Assembly: GCF_937912035.1 (NCBI RefSeq)
Contig: NZ_CALDPF010000052.1
Location: 1-56,946, forward strand
DNA: 56,946 nt
Direction: 5' to 3'
DNA from: an uncultured Bacteroides sp.
GTDB lineage: Bacteria > Bacteroidota > Bacteroidia > Bacteroidales > Bacteroidaceae
The first letter of the stretch is position 1, and each line of letters opens with the position of its first letter. The notes beneath the pieces were generated by a model. That model was not told the DNA's origin. It made no database searches and saw nothing but the letters and a program-made list of their open reading frames with translations. The position numbers and the translations under genes are program-made. This document shows positions 7,663 through 16,082 of this stretch, one piece after another.

Positions 7663-10446
7663 ATGGATAAACTTTTTCTACTCGATGCCTACGCATTAAT
7701 CTACCGTGCATATTACGCATTAATCAAAAGTCCCAGAATAAACTCGAAAGGTTTCAACACATCAGCTATCCTGGGTTTTGTAAATACACTTGAAGATGTA
7801 TTGAAAAAAGAATCGCCTACCCATATCGGTGTAGCTTTCGACCCATCAGGTCCGACATTCAGACACGAAGCATACAAGGAATACAAAGCACAGAGAGAAG
7901 AAACTCCTGAAGCAATACGACTGTCAGTTCCTATTATAAAGGATATAATCAGAGCTTACAAGATTCCTATACTGGAAGTTCCGGGATACGAAGCTGACGA
8001 CGTTATCGGCACACTTGCCACCGAGGCCGGCAAAAGAGGTATCACAACTTATATGATGACTCCCGACAAAGACTACGGCCAGCTGGTAAGCGAGAACGTA
8101 TTCATGTACAGACCTAAGTATGGCGACAAGGAATTCGACATAATGGGTATCGAAGAAGTAAAAGCAAAATTCAATATAGAATCTACCAGTCAGGTAATCG
8201 ATATGCTTGGACTTATGGGTGACTCGTCAGACAATATACCGGGGTGTCCTGGCGTTGGCGAGAAAACCGCCCAGAAACTTATCTCGGAATTCGGAAACAT
8301 AGAAAACCTGCTTGAACATACAGACCAGTTGAAAGGAGCAATAAAGACAAAGGTAGAATCGAATGTCGAAAAGATAAAATTCTCAAAGTTTCTCGCCACT
8401 ATAAAAACTGACGTTCCTATCGAACTTGACATGGATTCACTGAAACGTGAAACTCCGGATGAGGAAAAACTCAGAAACATTTTCGAGGAGCTGGAATTCC
8501 GTACTCTATTGGAAAGGGTATTCAAATCCGACAAAAAGCCGGCAGCAAAACCGGCACCCGAAAAACAGGCACTCCAAGGCGATCTCTTTGGATTTTTTGC
8601 CGACGACAATACGGAAGAACAGAAAAATTCAAGTCTCAAAAGGCTTGAAGACACCGACTACGACTATCAACTCATTGATACAGAGGATAAAATAAACGAT
8701 TTTTTAAGAATAATCCTTACAAAGGAAATTATCAGTCTAGATACGGAGACTACAGGCACCGACGCAATGAGCGCAGAACTGGTAGGAATGAGCTTCAGTT
8801 ACAAAGAAAACCAGGCTTTTTATGTTCCTGTTCCGCAAAACAGGGAAGAAGCTCAAAAAATCGTCGATAAGTTCAAACCTGTATTCGAAAATGAAAAATC
8901 CATAAAGGTAGGACAGAACATAAAATACGATATGATTGTCCTTGGCAATTATGGAGTCAGCATTAAAGGACATATGTTCGACACCATGATTGCTCATTAC
9001 GTGTTGCAGCCGGAACTGCATCATGGTATGGACTATCTGGCAGAAGTATATCTTAAATATGACACCATAAAGATAGAAGAGCTGATTGGCACAAAAGGAA
9101 AGAACCAACGGAACATGCGCGACCTCTCTCCTAACGATATATATAAATATGCATGCGAGGATGCAGACGTAACGCTCAAACTTAAGAACATTCTTGAAAA
9201 GGAACTTGAGACTAACGGTGTGAAAGAACTGTTTGAAGAAATAGAGATGCCACTTGTTCCTGTGCTTGCATATATCGAAAGAAACGGAGTGAGAATAGAT
9301 ACCGAAGCGCTGAAAGAAACTTCCAGACACTTCACCATAAGAATGCGCGAAATAGAAGAAGAAATCTACAAACTTGCAGGAATGGAATTCAATGTATCTT
9401 CTCCTAAACAGGTAGGTGAAGTTCTTTTCGACAGACTTAAGATTGTAGAAAAAGCCAAGAAAACCAAGACAGGCCAATACGTAACATCGGAAGAGGTTCT
9501 GGAAAGTCTGAAAGGCAAACATCAGATAGTAGAAAAAATTCTTGACTACAGAGGATTGAAAAAACTGCTCAGCACATATATAGATGCACTGCCTGAACTT
9601 ATCAATCCGAAGACAGGAAGGATACATACATCTTTCAACCAAACAGTAACTGCTACAGGAAGATTAAGCTCAAGCAATCCTAACCTGCAGAACATTCCGG
9701 TCAGAGACAATGACGGAAAAGAAATAAGAAAAGCATTTATTCCGGACGACGGATGCGAATTCTTTTCTGCCGACTATTCTCAGATAGAGCTTAGAATAAT
9801 GGCACACCTGAGCGAAGACGACAATATGATTGAAGCATTCAGAGAGGAGCAGGATATTCATGCAGCGACTGCAGCAAAAATATATAAGATAAATATAGAC
9901 GAAGTGACCAGAGAACAAAGAAGCAAAGCAAAAACTGCAAACTTCGGAATTATATACGGTATATCTGTCTTCGGGCTTGCGGAACGTCTGAATGTAGATC
10001 GCAAAGAAGCCAAGGAACTTATTGACGGATATTTCGAAAACTATCCGAAAGTAAAAGCCTATATGGACGAAAACATACGCTCTGCAAGGGATAAAGGTTA
10101 CATTGAGACAATTTTCAAGCGCAAAAGGTATCTTCCTGACATAAACTCAAGAAATGCCGTTGTTAGAGGGTATGCCGAACGAAATGCAATTAACGCCCCT
10201 ATTCAGGGTAGTGCAGCCGATATTATCAAAGTAGCCATGATAAGAATATACAAACGCTTCATAGATGAAGGCATCAAGTCTAAAATGATACTACAGGTAC
10301 ACGATGAACTCAATTTCAGCGTGTTGAGAGAAGAAAAAGAAAAAGTGCAGCAAATTGTGATATCCGAAATGGAGGCTGCTTACAAAATGAAAGTACCTTT
10401 GCTTGCAGACTGTGGTTGGGGTCAAAATTGGCTTGAAGCGCATTAA
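7663..10446 (+). CDS. polA: DNA polymerase I
   Basis: The 927-residue enzyme fills gaps and removes RNA primers in replication and repair. The three family domains are all visible. The 5' nuclease starts at MDKLFLLDAYALIYRAYYAL and holds the D-rich GDSSDNIPGCPGVGEKTA. The 3'-5' exonuclease keeps its metal residues: DTETTG, NIKYDMI and YACEDAD. The polymerase domain has motif A DYSQIELR, motif B RSKAKTANFGIIYG and motif C QVHDELNF. Proofreading therefore looks intact. It is transcribed divergently from the polyprenyl synthase gene and followed by a separate unit. Confidence 0.98.
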   Translation: MDKLFLLDAYALIYRAYYALIKSPRINSKGFNTSAILGFVNTLEDVLKKESPTHIGVAFDPSGPTFRHEAYKEYKAQREETPEAIRLSVPIIKDIIRAYKIPILEVPGYEADDVIGTLATEAGKRGITTYMMTPDKDYGQLVSENVFMYRPKYGDKEFDIMGIEEVKAKFNIESTSQVIDMLGLMGDSSDNIPGCPGVGEKTAQKLISEFGNIENLLEHTDQLKGAIKTKVESNVEKIKFSKFLATIKTDVPIELDMDSLKRETPDEEKLRNIFEELEFRTLLERVFKSDKKPAAKPAPEKQALQGDLFGFFADDNTEEQKNSSLKRLEDTDYDYQLIDTEDKINDFLRIILTKEIISLDTETTGTDAMSAELVGMSFSYKENQAFYVPVPQNREEAQKIVDKFKPVFENEKSIKVGQNIKYDMIVLGNYGVSIKGHMFDTMIAHYVLQPELHHGMDYLAEVYLKYDTIKIEELIGTKGKNQRNMRDLSPNDIYKYACEDADVTLKLKNILEKELETNGVKELFEEIEMPLVPVLAYIERNGVRIDTEALKETSRHFTIRMREIEEEIYKLAGMEFNVSSPKQVGEVLFDRLKIVEKAKKTKTGQYVTSEEVLESLKGKHQIVEKILDYRGLKKLLSTYIDALPELINPKTGRIHTSFNQTVTATGRLSSSNPNLQNIPVRDNDGKEIRKAFIPDDGCEFFSADYSQIELRIMAHLSEDDNMIEAFREEQDIHAATAAKIYKINIDEVTREQRSKAKTANFGIIYGISVFGLAERLNVDRKEAKELIDGYFENYPKVKAYMDENIRSARDKGYIETIFKRKRYLPDINSRNAVVRGYAERNAINAPIQGSAADIIKVAMIRIYKRFIDEGIKSKMILQVHDELNFSVLREEKEKVQQIVISEMEAAYKMKVPLLADCGWGQNWLEAH

Positions 10447-10542
10447 TTTATCTAAATTGTAAACAGAAGTTAAATAACTAACATTTTGCTAATTTATAGC
10501 CATTTTTTAGGGATAAACTATACAACATATCAAAATAACATC

Positions 10543-10550
10543 TATATTTG
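10543..10550 (+). promoter_or_regulatory. -7 element for the DUF3836-type gene
   Basis: TATATTTG followed by C is a perfect TAnnTTTGC, 48 nt before the ATG at 10599. No clear -33 TTTG is seen. Confidence 0.5.
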
Positions 10551-10598
10551 CACCGCAATCAAGAACAAAATGTAAGTTAAACCTAAAACAATAAAAAT

Positions 10599-10985
10599 AT
10601 GAAAGCTATGAATTTTATCAAAACCTTGTTAGTAATTGTAACAGTTTTTATCGCTAATGCTACTATTTCAGCTGCTAAGTTGAATAACAACCTGATTTAC
10701 AACGCAGAAGAAGTTGACGGAGTGAAAGTTGCAGAAACAGTCTATAAGATGGATAACAATCTGCTAACTAAATACATGAAGTACAACTATAAATATGATG
10801 AAAATAACCAGATGACTGAAAATTTGTCACAGAAATGGAATGCTGAAAGCAACTGTTGGGTAAACGATTTAAAAATCTGTTATACATACGACAAGAAGAG
10901 CGTTACAACAGAATACTACAAATGGAACAGCAAGAAGGGTACATTCATCCTTATTCCTGACATGACAGTTACAATGGATAAATAA
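10599..10985 (+). CDS. Small secreted DUF3836-like protein
   Basis: The 128-residue product has a signal peptide (FIKTLLVIVTVFIANATISAA, cut near residues 26-27). A short Tyr/Trp/Asn-rich mature part follows, with two WN-containing repeats (SQKWNAESNCWVND and YKWNSKKGTF). This resembles the Bacteroides DUF3836 group, whose role is unknown; the family call is from memory of the pattern. ATG 10599 or ATG 10608 could be the start. It is monocistronic: its own -7 element lies upstream and a strong terminator downstream. Cell location is probably periplasmic or surface; no enzyme motif is visible. Confidence 0.75.
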   Translation: MKAMNFIKTLLVIVTVFIANATISAAKLNNNLIYNAEEVDGVKVAETVYKMDNNLLTKYMKYNYKYDENNQMTENLSQKWNAESNCWVNDLKICYTYDKKSVTTEYYKWNSKKGTFILIPDMTVTMDK

Positions 10986-11030
10986 AAAACAAGCAGATAA
11001 AATCAGTAAACATAAATCTCTCTAAATTTT

Positions 11031-11063
11031 AGGAGGTATCTTTGGAAGATACCTCCTTTTTTT
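11031..11063 (+). terminator. Strong rho-independent terminator
   Basis: A perfect 12-bp stem (11031-11042 with 11046-11057), a 3-nt loop and a run of T to 11063. It insulates ychF from the small gene upstream. Confidence 0.93.
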
Positions 11064-11081
11064 GCTATATGACTACCATTC

Positions 11082-11113
11082 TTTGGTTATATTATTAGAA
11101 ATAAGTACCTTTG
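11082..11113 (+). promoter_or_regulatory. Consensus Bacteroidetes promoter for ychF
   Basis: TTTG (11082-11085), 20 nt, then TACCTTTG (11106-11113): a full -33/-7 match 40 nt before ychF. Confidence 0.8.
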
Positions 11114-11153
11114 CAAAGTTTTAGATCTAAAAATAAAAAACTTAAATATATTT

Positions 11154-12257
11154 ATGGCTCTACAATGTGGTATTGTCGGCCTACCTAACGTAGGCAAATC
11201 GACACTTTTCAATTGCTTATCTAATGCAAAGGCTCAGGCAGCCAATTTCCCATTCTGTACAATTGAACCTAACGTAGGTGTAATCACTGTACCTGACGAA
11301 CGTCTTAACAAACTGGCAGAACTTATAAATCCTAACCGAATAGTTCCTACAACAGTAGAAATCGTTGATATCGCCGGTCTGGTAAAAGGAGCTAGCAAGG
11401 GCGAAGGTCTTGGTAACAAATTCCTTGCAAACATCCGCGAAACAGACGCTATCATCCACGTTTTGCGTTGCTTCGACGATGATAACGTCACTCACGTTGA
11501 CGGAAGCGTTGATCCTGTACGCGACAAGGAGATTATCGATACCGAACTTCAGCTGAAAGACCTTGAAACTATTGAAAGCCGCATACAGAAAGTGCAGAAA
11601 CAGGCACAGACAGGTGGCGACAAGGTTGCAAAACAGACATACGAGGTACTTGTACAGTACAAGGAAGCCCTTGAACAGGGAAAATCAGCACGTACAGTAC
11701 AGTTCGAAACAAAAGACGAACAGAAGATAGCAAGAGAACTGTTCCTCATCACCAGCAAACCTGTACTTTATGTATGCAATGTGGATGAAGCAAGCGCTGT
11801 AAACGGAAACAAATACGTTGAACAGGTTCGCGAAGCCGTAAAAGACGAAAATGCTGAAATCCTTATAGTTGCAGCCAAGACAGAAGCAGACATTGCCGAA
11901 CTTGAAACATACGAAGACCGTCAGATGTTCCTTCAGGAAGTAGGTCTGGAAGAATCAGGCGTGACACGACTCATCAAGGCTGCCTACAAACTGCTTGACC
12001 TTGAGACATTCATAACAGCCGGAGTACAGGAAGTGAGAGCTTGGACATACCGCAAAGGCTGGAAAGCTCCACAATGTGCCGGTGTTATCCACACAGACTT
12101 CGAAAAAGGCTTTATCCGTGCCGAAGTAATCAAATACGACGATTACATCAAATACGGTTCTGAAGCAGCTGTAAAAGAAGCTGGTAAGATGAATGTCGAA
12201 GGAAAGGACTATGTAGTTCAGGACGGCGACATCATGCACTTCAGATTCAATGTATAA
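11154..12257 (+). CDS. ychF: Ribosome-binding ATPase YchF
   Basis: YchF/OLA1 is an Obg-family P-loop ATPase that binds the ribosome and modulates stress and redox responses. The 367-residue product has Walker A GLPNVGKST (residues 9-17), the switch region DIAGLVKGASKGEGLGNKFL, and NVDE at the place of the usual NKxD. That substitution is what makes the family prefer ATP over GTP. A TGS domain occupies the C-terminus (AWTYRKGWKAPQCAGVIHTDFEKGFIRAE region). It is driven by its own consensus promoter; panE follows 12 nt later and may be co-transcribed. Confidence 0.97.
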   Translation: MALQCGIVGLPNVGKSTLFNCLSNAKAQAANFPFCTIEPNVGVITVPDERLNKLAELINPNRIVPTTVEIVDIAGLVKGASKGEGLGNKFLANIRETDAIIHVLRCFDDDNVTHVDGSVDPVRDKEIIDTELQLKDLETIESRIQKVQKQAQTGGDKVAKQTYEVLVQYKEALEQGKSARTVQFETKDEQKIARELFLITSKPVLYVCNVDEASAVNGNKYVEQVREAVKDENAEILIVAAKTEADIAELETYEDRQMFLQEVGLEESGVTRLIKAAYKLLDLETFITAGVQEVRAWTYRKGWKAPQCAGVIHTDFEKGFIRAEVIKYDDYIKYGSEAAVKEAGKMNVEGKDYVVQDGDIMHFRFNV

Positions 12258-12269
12258 TTTCAATTATAT

Positions 12270-13184
12270 ATGCAAAAGAAATATCTAATCATAGGAACCG
12301 GCGGCGTTGGAGGCAGCATCGCCGGTTTTTTGGCATTAAACGGTGAGGACGTCACCTGCATAGCACGTGGCGCGCACCTTGAGGCAATCCGAAGCAAAGG
12401 ACTGCACCTGAAATCCGATCTTAAAGGAGAACACTTTCTGAACGTAAAAGCCTGTACATCCGAAGAATACAACGACAAGGCTGACGTTATTTTCGTATGC
12501 GTAAAAGGATATTCCATCGATTCCATAAAAGATGTACTTGAACGCGCCTCAACACCTGACACACTGGTTATTCCGATACTTAATGTCTATGGCACAGGAC
12601 CTAGAATAGGACGTCTTGCCCCATCGGTGAAAGTTCTTGACGGATGTATATACATAGTAGGTTTCGTATCCGGCGAAGGCGAAATAACCCAAATGGGAAC
12701 GATTTTCCGCCTCGTATTCGGCGCACGTCCGGAACAGGGTGTTTCCCATGAAAGACTTGAAGAAATAGCCGATACACTGCGTAAATGCGGTATTAAGGTA
12801 GATGTATCCGACGATATAAACCGTGATACATTCATAAAATGGGCATTCATTTCTGCCATGGCCTGTACAGGAGCATATCATGATGTCCCGATGGGTGAAG
12901 TACAGCACGAAGGCGAAGTGCGTGACACATTTAAAGGCTTGTCAAACGAGAGTGCAGAGATAGGCCGTCGCCTGGGAGTAATATTCCCTGAAGACCCTGT
13001 AGAATATAATCTGAAGGTAATCGACAAGCTCGATCCTCACAGCACGGCATCAATGCAGAAAGATATAGCACGCGGACACCAATCCGAAATACAAGGGATG
13101 CTATTCGATATGATAGACCTAGGCGAAAAGCTTGGAGTAAACCTCGACACATATCATAAGGTTGCCAAAAAGTTCATAAAATAA
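12270..13184 (+). CDS. panE: 2-dehydropantoate 2-reductase (ketopantoate reductase)
   Basis: This NADPH enzyme reduces ketopantoate to pantoate in pantothenate and CoA synthesis. The 304-residue product begins with a Rossmann motif IIGTGGVGGSIAGFLA (residues 6-21) and has the ApbA/PanE helical C-terminal domain. The usual catalytic Lys is in FIKWAFISAMACTGAY, and a conserved Glu is in RGHQSEIQ. The ApbA family contains other 2-oxoacid reductases, so the substrate is inferred. It lies 12 nt after ychF and 71 nt before mnmA. Confidence 0.85.
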   Translation: MQKKYLIIGTGGVGGSIAGFLALNGEDVTCIARGAHLEAIRSKGLHLKSDLKGEHFLNVKACTSEEYNDKADVIFVCVKGYSIDSIKDVLERASTPDTLVIPILNVYGTGPRIGRLAPSVKVLDGCIYIVGFVSGEGEITQMGTIFRLVFGARPEQGVSHERLEEIADTLRKCGIKVDVSDDINRDTFIKWAFISAMACTGAYHDVPMGEVQHEGEVRDTFKGLSNESAEIGRRLGVIFPEDPVEYNLKVIDKLDPHSTASMQKDIARGHQSEIQGMLFDMIDLGEKLGVNLDTYHKVAKKFIK

Positions 13185-13255
13185 GTATAGGTATCTCCTA
13201 TTTTATGAACATCATCGCCACACCTGCTGTTATTTAATACAAAACGACACTAAGA

Positions 13256-14386
13256 ATGAAAGACAGAGAAAAGAGAGTACTAGTAGGCATGAGCGGCGGA
13301 ATAGACAGTTCTGCCACATGCATCATGCTTCAGGAAAAAGGATATGAAGTAGTGGGCGTAACCATGCGCACATGGGACATAGCGTCGCAGTTCACAACCC
13401 CCGGTCAGGAAGAGCCGAACTTTGTGCTCGAAGCAAAAGCACTGGCAGAAAGACTGGGTATAGAACACCATGTGGCAGACGTTCGCGAGGAATTCAAGCA
13501 GGTGATAGTGAAGTATTTCATCGATGAATACATGCGTGGCCGCACCCCTAACCCATGCGTTATGTGCAATCCGCTTTTCAAGGAAAGGATATTGTGCGAA
13601 TGGGCTGACAAGACCAATTGTGCCTACATAGCAACAGGTCATTACTGCCGTATGGAGGAAAGAAACGGAAACAGATATATACTCACAGGCGACGACAGTA
13701 CAAAAGACCAGTCGTATTTCCTATGGAAACTTCCTCAGGAGATACTCCGCAGAATGATGTTCCCGCTAGGTGGAATGACTAAGATAGAGGTAAGGGAATA
13801 CCTTGCATCGAAAGGCTTCGAAGCCAAGGCCAAGGGAGGAGAAAGCATGGAAATATGCTTTATCGACAAGGACTACAGAGACTTCCTGAAAGAGCATTGT
13901 CCTGACATAGACGAGGAAATAGGCCCGGGCTGGTTTGTTGACAGCAAGGGGCTGAAATTAGGTCAGCATAAGGGATTTGCCTATTACACCATAGGACAGC
14001 GCAAAGGTCTGGAAATAGCACTGGGAAAACCTGCCTACGTACTGAAAATAAACCCAGCAAAGAATACAGTAATGTTGGGCGATGCAGAGCAACTAAAGAC
14101 TGAATACATGCTGGTGGAAGACATCAATGCTGCCGACATAAACGAGATTCTTACATGCCCCGAACTGTCAGTAAGAATACGCTACAGAAGCAAGCCTATT
14201 CCATGCACCGCTACCCTATTGGATGATGGACGCATGATGGTGCATTTCAGCGTCGAAGCATCGGCCATCACACCGGGACAGTCTGCCGTATTCTACGACG
14301 GCAACCGCGTTCTGGGAGGTGGTTTCATTGCCTTCCAGAACGAAGTGAAGAAGATTGTCAGCGGTATGACGCAGCAAACTCTTTAG
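13256..14386 (+). CDS. mnmA: tRNA-uridine 2-sulfurtransferase MnmA
   Basis: MnmA adenylates and thiolates C2 of U34 in tRNA-Lys, -Glu and -Gln. The 376-residue product has the PP-loop GMSGGIDSS (residues 12-20) and GRTPNPCVMCN (about 98-108), whose last Cys is the persulfide partner. The second catalytic Cys is in EICFIDKDY. PNPC replaces the PNPD of E. coli, a variant seen in several anaerobic lineages. The C-terminal beta-barrel (GFAYYTIGQRKGL onward) is complete. Its last 29 bp overlap the 3' end of the convergent PfkB kinase gene. Confidence 0.94.
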   Translation: MKDREKRVLVGMSGGIDSSATCIMLQEKGYEVVGVTMRTWDIASQFTTPGQEEPNFVLEAKALAERLGIEHHVADVREEFKQVIVKYFIDEYMRGRTPNPCVMCNPLFKERILCEWADKTNCAYIATGHYCRMEERNGNRYILTGDDSTKDQSYFLWKLPQEILRRMMFPLGGMTKIEVREYLASKGFEAKAKGGESMEICFIDKDYRDFLKEHCPDIDEEIGPGWFVDSKGLKLGQHKGFAYYTIGQRKGLEIALGKPAYVLKINPAKNTVMLGDAEQLKTEYMLVEDINAADINEILTCPELSVRIRYRSKPIPCTATLLDDGRMMVHFSVEASAITPGQSAVFYDGNRVLGGGFIAFQNEVKKIVSGMTQQTL

Positions 14387-15278
14387 AAACAGAATTATGT
14401 ACGCTGCGGCACACTTCAGCGCTGAAGTCAATGCCGCAGCGTATTATCTTGTCCCAATCGGTTTCCGAAAGACCGGACAAATCATCTTTTCCGATATTGT
14501 TCTTTATAAGCCCATATACCACACCGGCATTGAAGTTATCGCCCGCACCTACGGTACTCACAGTTTCTATCGGCTCAACGCCGTATGTCTTATTGAATTT
14601 ACCCGTATATAGGTGTATATCCTTATCGGCATCAGTACAGATAAAGTTCTTACAATAAAAACCGACGTTATTCTTATAAACTTTATCAGGATCGTTTATT
14701 TTGAACAGGTTCTGGAAGTCCTCAGTCGAGCCGCGCAGAATATCCGCATACTCAAAATTCTCAAGCACGGTAGGCATAAGTTTAATAGCCTCCGACAAAT
14801 GATTGCTTCTGAAATTCACGTCATAATATATTATGGCGCCATTATCCTTGGCCATGTCCATTACTTCCTTAATCTTGTCACGAAGCAAAGGCGATATAGC
14901 ATAATACGAACCTATCATCAGTATATCATCCTTACCAATTTCCGGCATTTTTACGTCCAGCCTCAACTTAGGATAATCCTTGTAGAAAATATATTCCGCA
15001 TCGTTCCTTTCATTCAGGAAAGCCAATGATACGGGCGATTTTCCGTCAGGAAACACATTAACGCTATCAGTCTTCACACCGTTTTCACGCATATTCTCAA
15101 GGATAATCTGCCCTACCCTGTCGTTACCAGTCTCGCTTATGAACGTTACGTCCATACCCATTCTTCCCAACGACACTATACCGTTATATACCGAACCTCC
15201 CGGCACAGCTGCCTGTGGCTGTCCGTCTCTGAAAAGTATATCGAGTATCGTCTCTCCTATACCTATAATCTTTCGCAT
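14358..15278 (-). CDS. PfkB-family sugar kinase (fructokinase-like)
   Basis: The 306-residue ribokinase-fold kinase phosphorylates a sugar or nucleoside with ATP. It shows the N-terminal PfkB signature AVPGGSVYNGIVSLGRMG (about residues 24-41) and the ATP/catalytic motif VGAGDNFNAG near residues 244-253, with the base Asp in GAGD present. The residue before the usual Thr of the signature is Ser rather than Asp. Substrate cannot be set from sequence; fructose is common for this subgroup in Bacteroides. The C-terminal coding end overlaps mnmA by 29 bp in convergent orientation, leaving no room for a terminator. Confidence 0.88.
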   Translation of the reverse strand: MRKIIGIGETILDILFRDGQPQAAVPGGSVYNGIVSLGRMGMDVTFISETGNDRVGQIILENMRENGVKTDSVNVFPDGKSPVSLAFLNERNDAEYIFYKDYPKLRLDVKMPEIGKDDILMIGSYYAISPLLRDKIKEVMDMAKDNGAIIYYDVNFRSNHLSEAIKLMPTVLENFEYADILRGSTEDFQNLFKINDPDKVYKNNVGFYCKNFICTDADKDIHLYTGKFNKTYGVEPIETVSTVGAGDNFNAGVVYGLIKNNIGKDDLSGLSETDWDKIIRCGIDFSAEVCRSVHNSVSKEFAASYR

Positions 15279-15308
15279 ATTTTTTAGTTTACAAGTTAAA
15301 TAGTTACT

Positions 15309-15361
15309 AGTTGACGAGAGACCAGTTGACGAGGTTCCCTAGTATCTGGTTCCTAGTATCT
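15309..15361. repeat. Two short tandem direct repeats
   Basis: AGTTGACGAG occurs at 15309 and 15324 (period 15). CCTAGTATCT occurs at 15338 and 15352 (period 14). They fill most of the 89-bp gap between the LOG and PfkB genes and look like slippage-prone intergenic sequence. Confidence 0.6.
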
Positions 15362-15367
15362 AATATC

Positions 15368-15901
15368 TTATTTTATCATCTCCACCAGTTCTTCGAACGA
15401 GTTTGCCACCTTATAAAAATTCTTCAGTGGCGAGTGAGCAAAGTGCTGTTTCTCCAGTCCGTCAAGGAAGGCAATGACTCCATCCCAAAATCCGTTTATA
15501 TTGTAGAAAATCACCTGCTTTCTGTGGTATCCTATAGTAGCAGATGCCATTACGCTGAACACCTCATCCAATGTTCCCACTCCTCCGGGCAATGCTATCG
15601 ACACATCCGATTCGCGCAACATCACGTCTTTCCTTTCACTCAGATTGTCAGTACGGAAAACCACGTCGCAAAGGTCACTGGTCTTTCCACGCTCCTCCAC
15701 TATGGTAGGCACCACTCCCATGACCATAGCTCCGTGCGCCTTAGCCTCTGCTGCTATCTCTTCCATAAGTCCTGAACTGGTACCGCCATAAACCAAAGTT
15801 TTACCGTTATCACCCATCCAGGCACCTAGCTCGCGTGCCTTTTCGGCATATATGTTATCAATGTCCTGCGATGCAGAACAAAATACTGCTATATGTTCCA
15901 T
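15368..15901 (-). CDS. LOG-family nucleotide phosphoribohydrolase (TIGR00730)
   Basis: The 177-residue protein belongs to the LOG/YvdD lysine-decarboxylase-like family. Many members cleave nucleoside 5'-monophosphates (cytokinin nucleotides or AMP/GMP) at the N-glycosidic bond. The diagnostic loop PGGVGTLDEVF is present, as are the Arg/Glu residues of SERKDVMLRESD. The N-terminal CSAS and the GLM of YGGTSSGLM form the phosphate side. The start is ATG 15899-15901 (MEHIAVFCSAS); an upstream in-frame ATG at 15946 adds 15 residues atypical for the family. Substrate is not decidable here. Confidence 0.9.
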   Translation of the reverse strand: MEHIAVFCSASQDIDNIYAEKARELGAWMGDNGKTLVYGGTSSGLMEEIAAEAKAHGAMVMGVVPTIVEERGKTSDLCDVVFRTDNLSERKDVMLRESDVSIALPGGVGTLDEVFSVMASATIGYHRKQVIFYNINGFWDGVIAFLDGLEKQHFAHSPLKNFYKVANSFEELVEMIK

Positions 15902-15973
15902 ACTAATATGAATTTTATTCACAAATATGGAGATAAAAATTGACACTATTCACAGGCCTGATACGTTTTTTTT

Positions 15974-16033
15974 AAATGGCCTGTCATTTAAGTTCAAACG
16001 ACAGCCCATTTTACCTTAAATGACAGGCCATTT
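15974..16033. repeat. Triple-copy intergenic repeat, locus A
   Basis: Three 19-bp copies of one motif lie in 60 bp. They are AAATGGCCTGTCATTTAAG at 15974-15992, an imperfect reverse copy at 15993-16011, and a perfect reverse copy at 16015-16033. Copies 1 and 3 form a perfect 19-bp inverted repeat; copies 1 and 2 can form a competing hairpin. The array sits between divergent genes and touches the -33 region of the M16 peptidase promoter. A related array is at 50942-51001. Confidence 0.9.
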
Positions 16034-16054
16034 TTTTATAACGAAAACCTTTCT

Positions 16055-16062
16055 TAAATTTG
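16055..16062 (+). promoter_or_regulatory. -7 element for M16 peptidase
   Basis: TAAATTTG followed by C, 20 nt before ATG 16083. The expected -33 position (16031-16034) reads TTTT and overlaps the last repeat copy. Confidence 0.6.
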
Positions 16063-16082
16063 CACCGTACAATAATTTAAAA

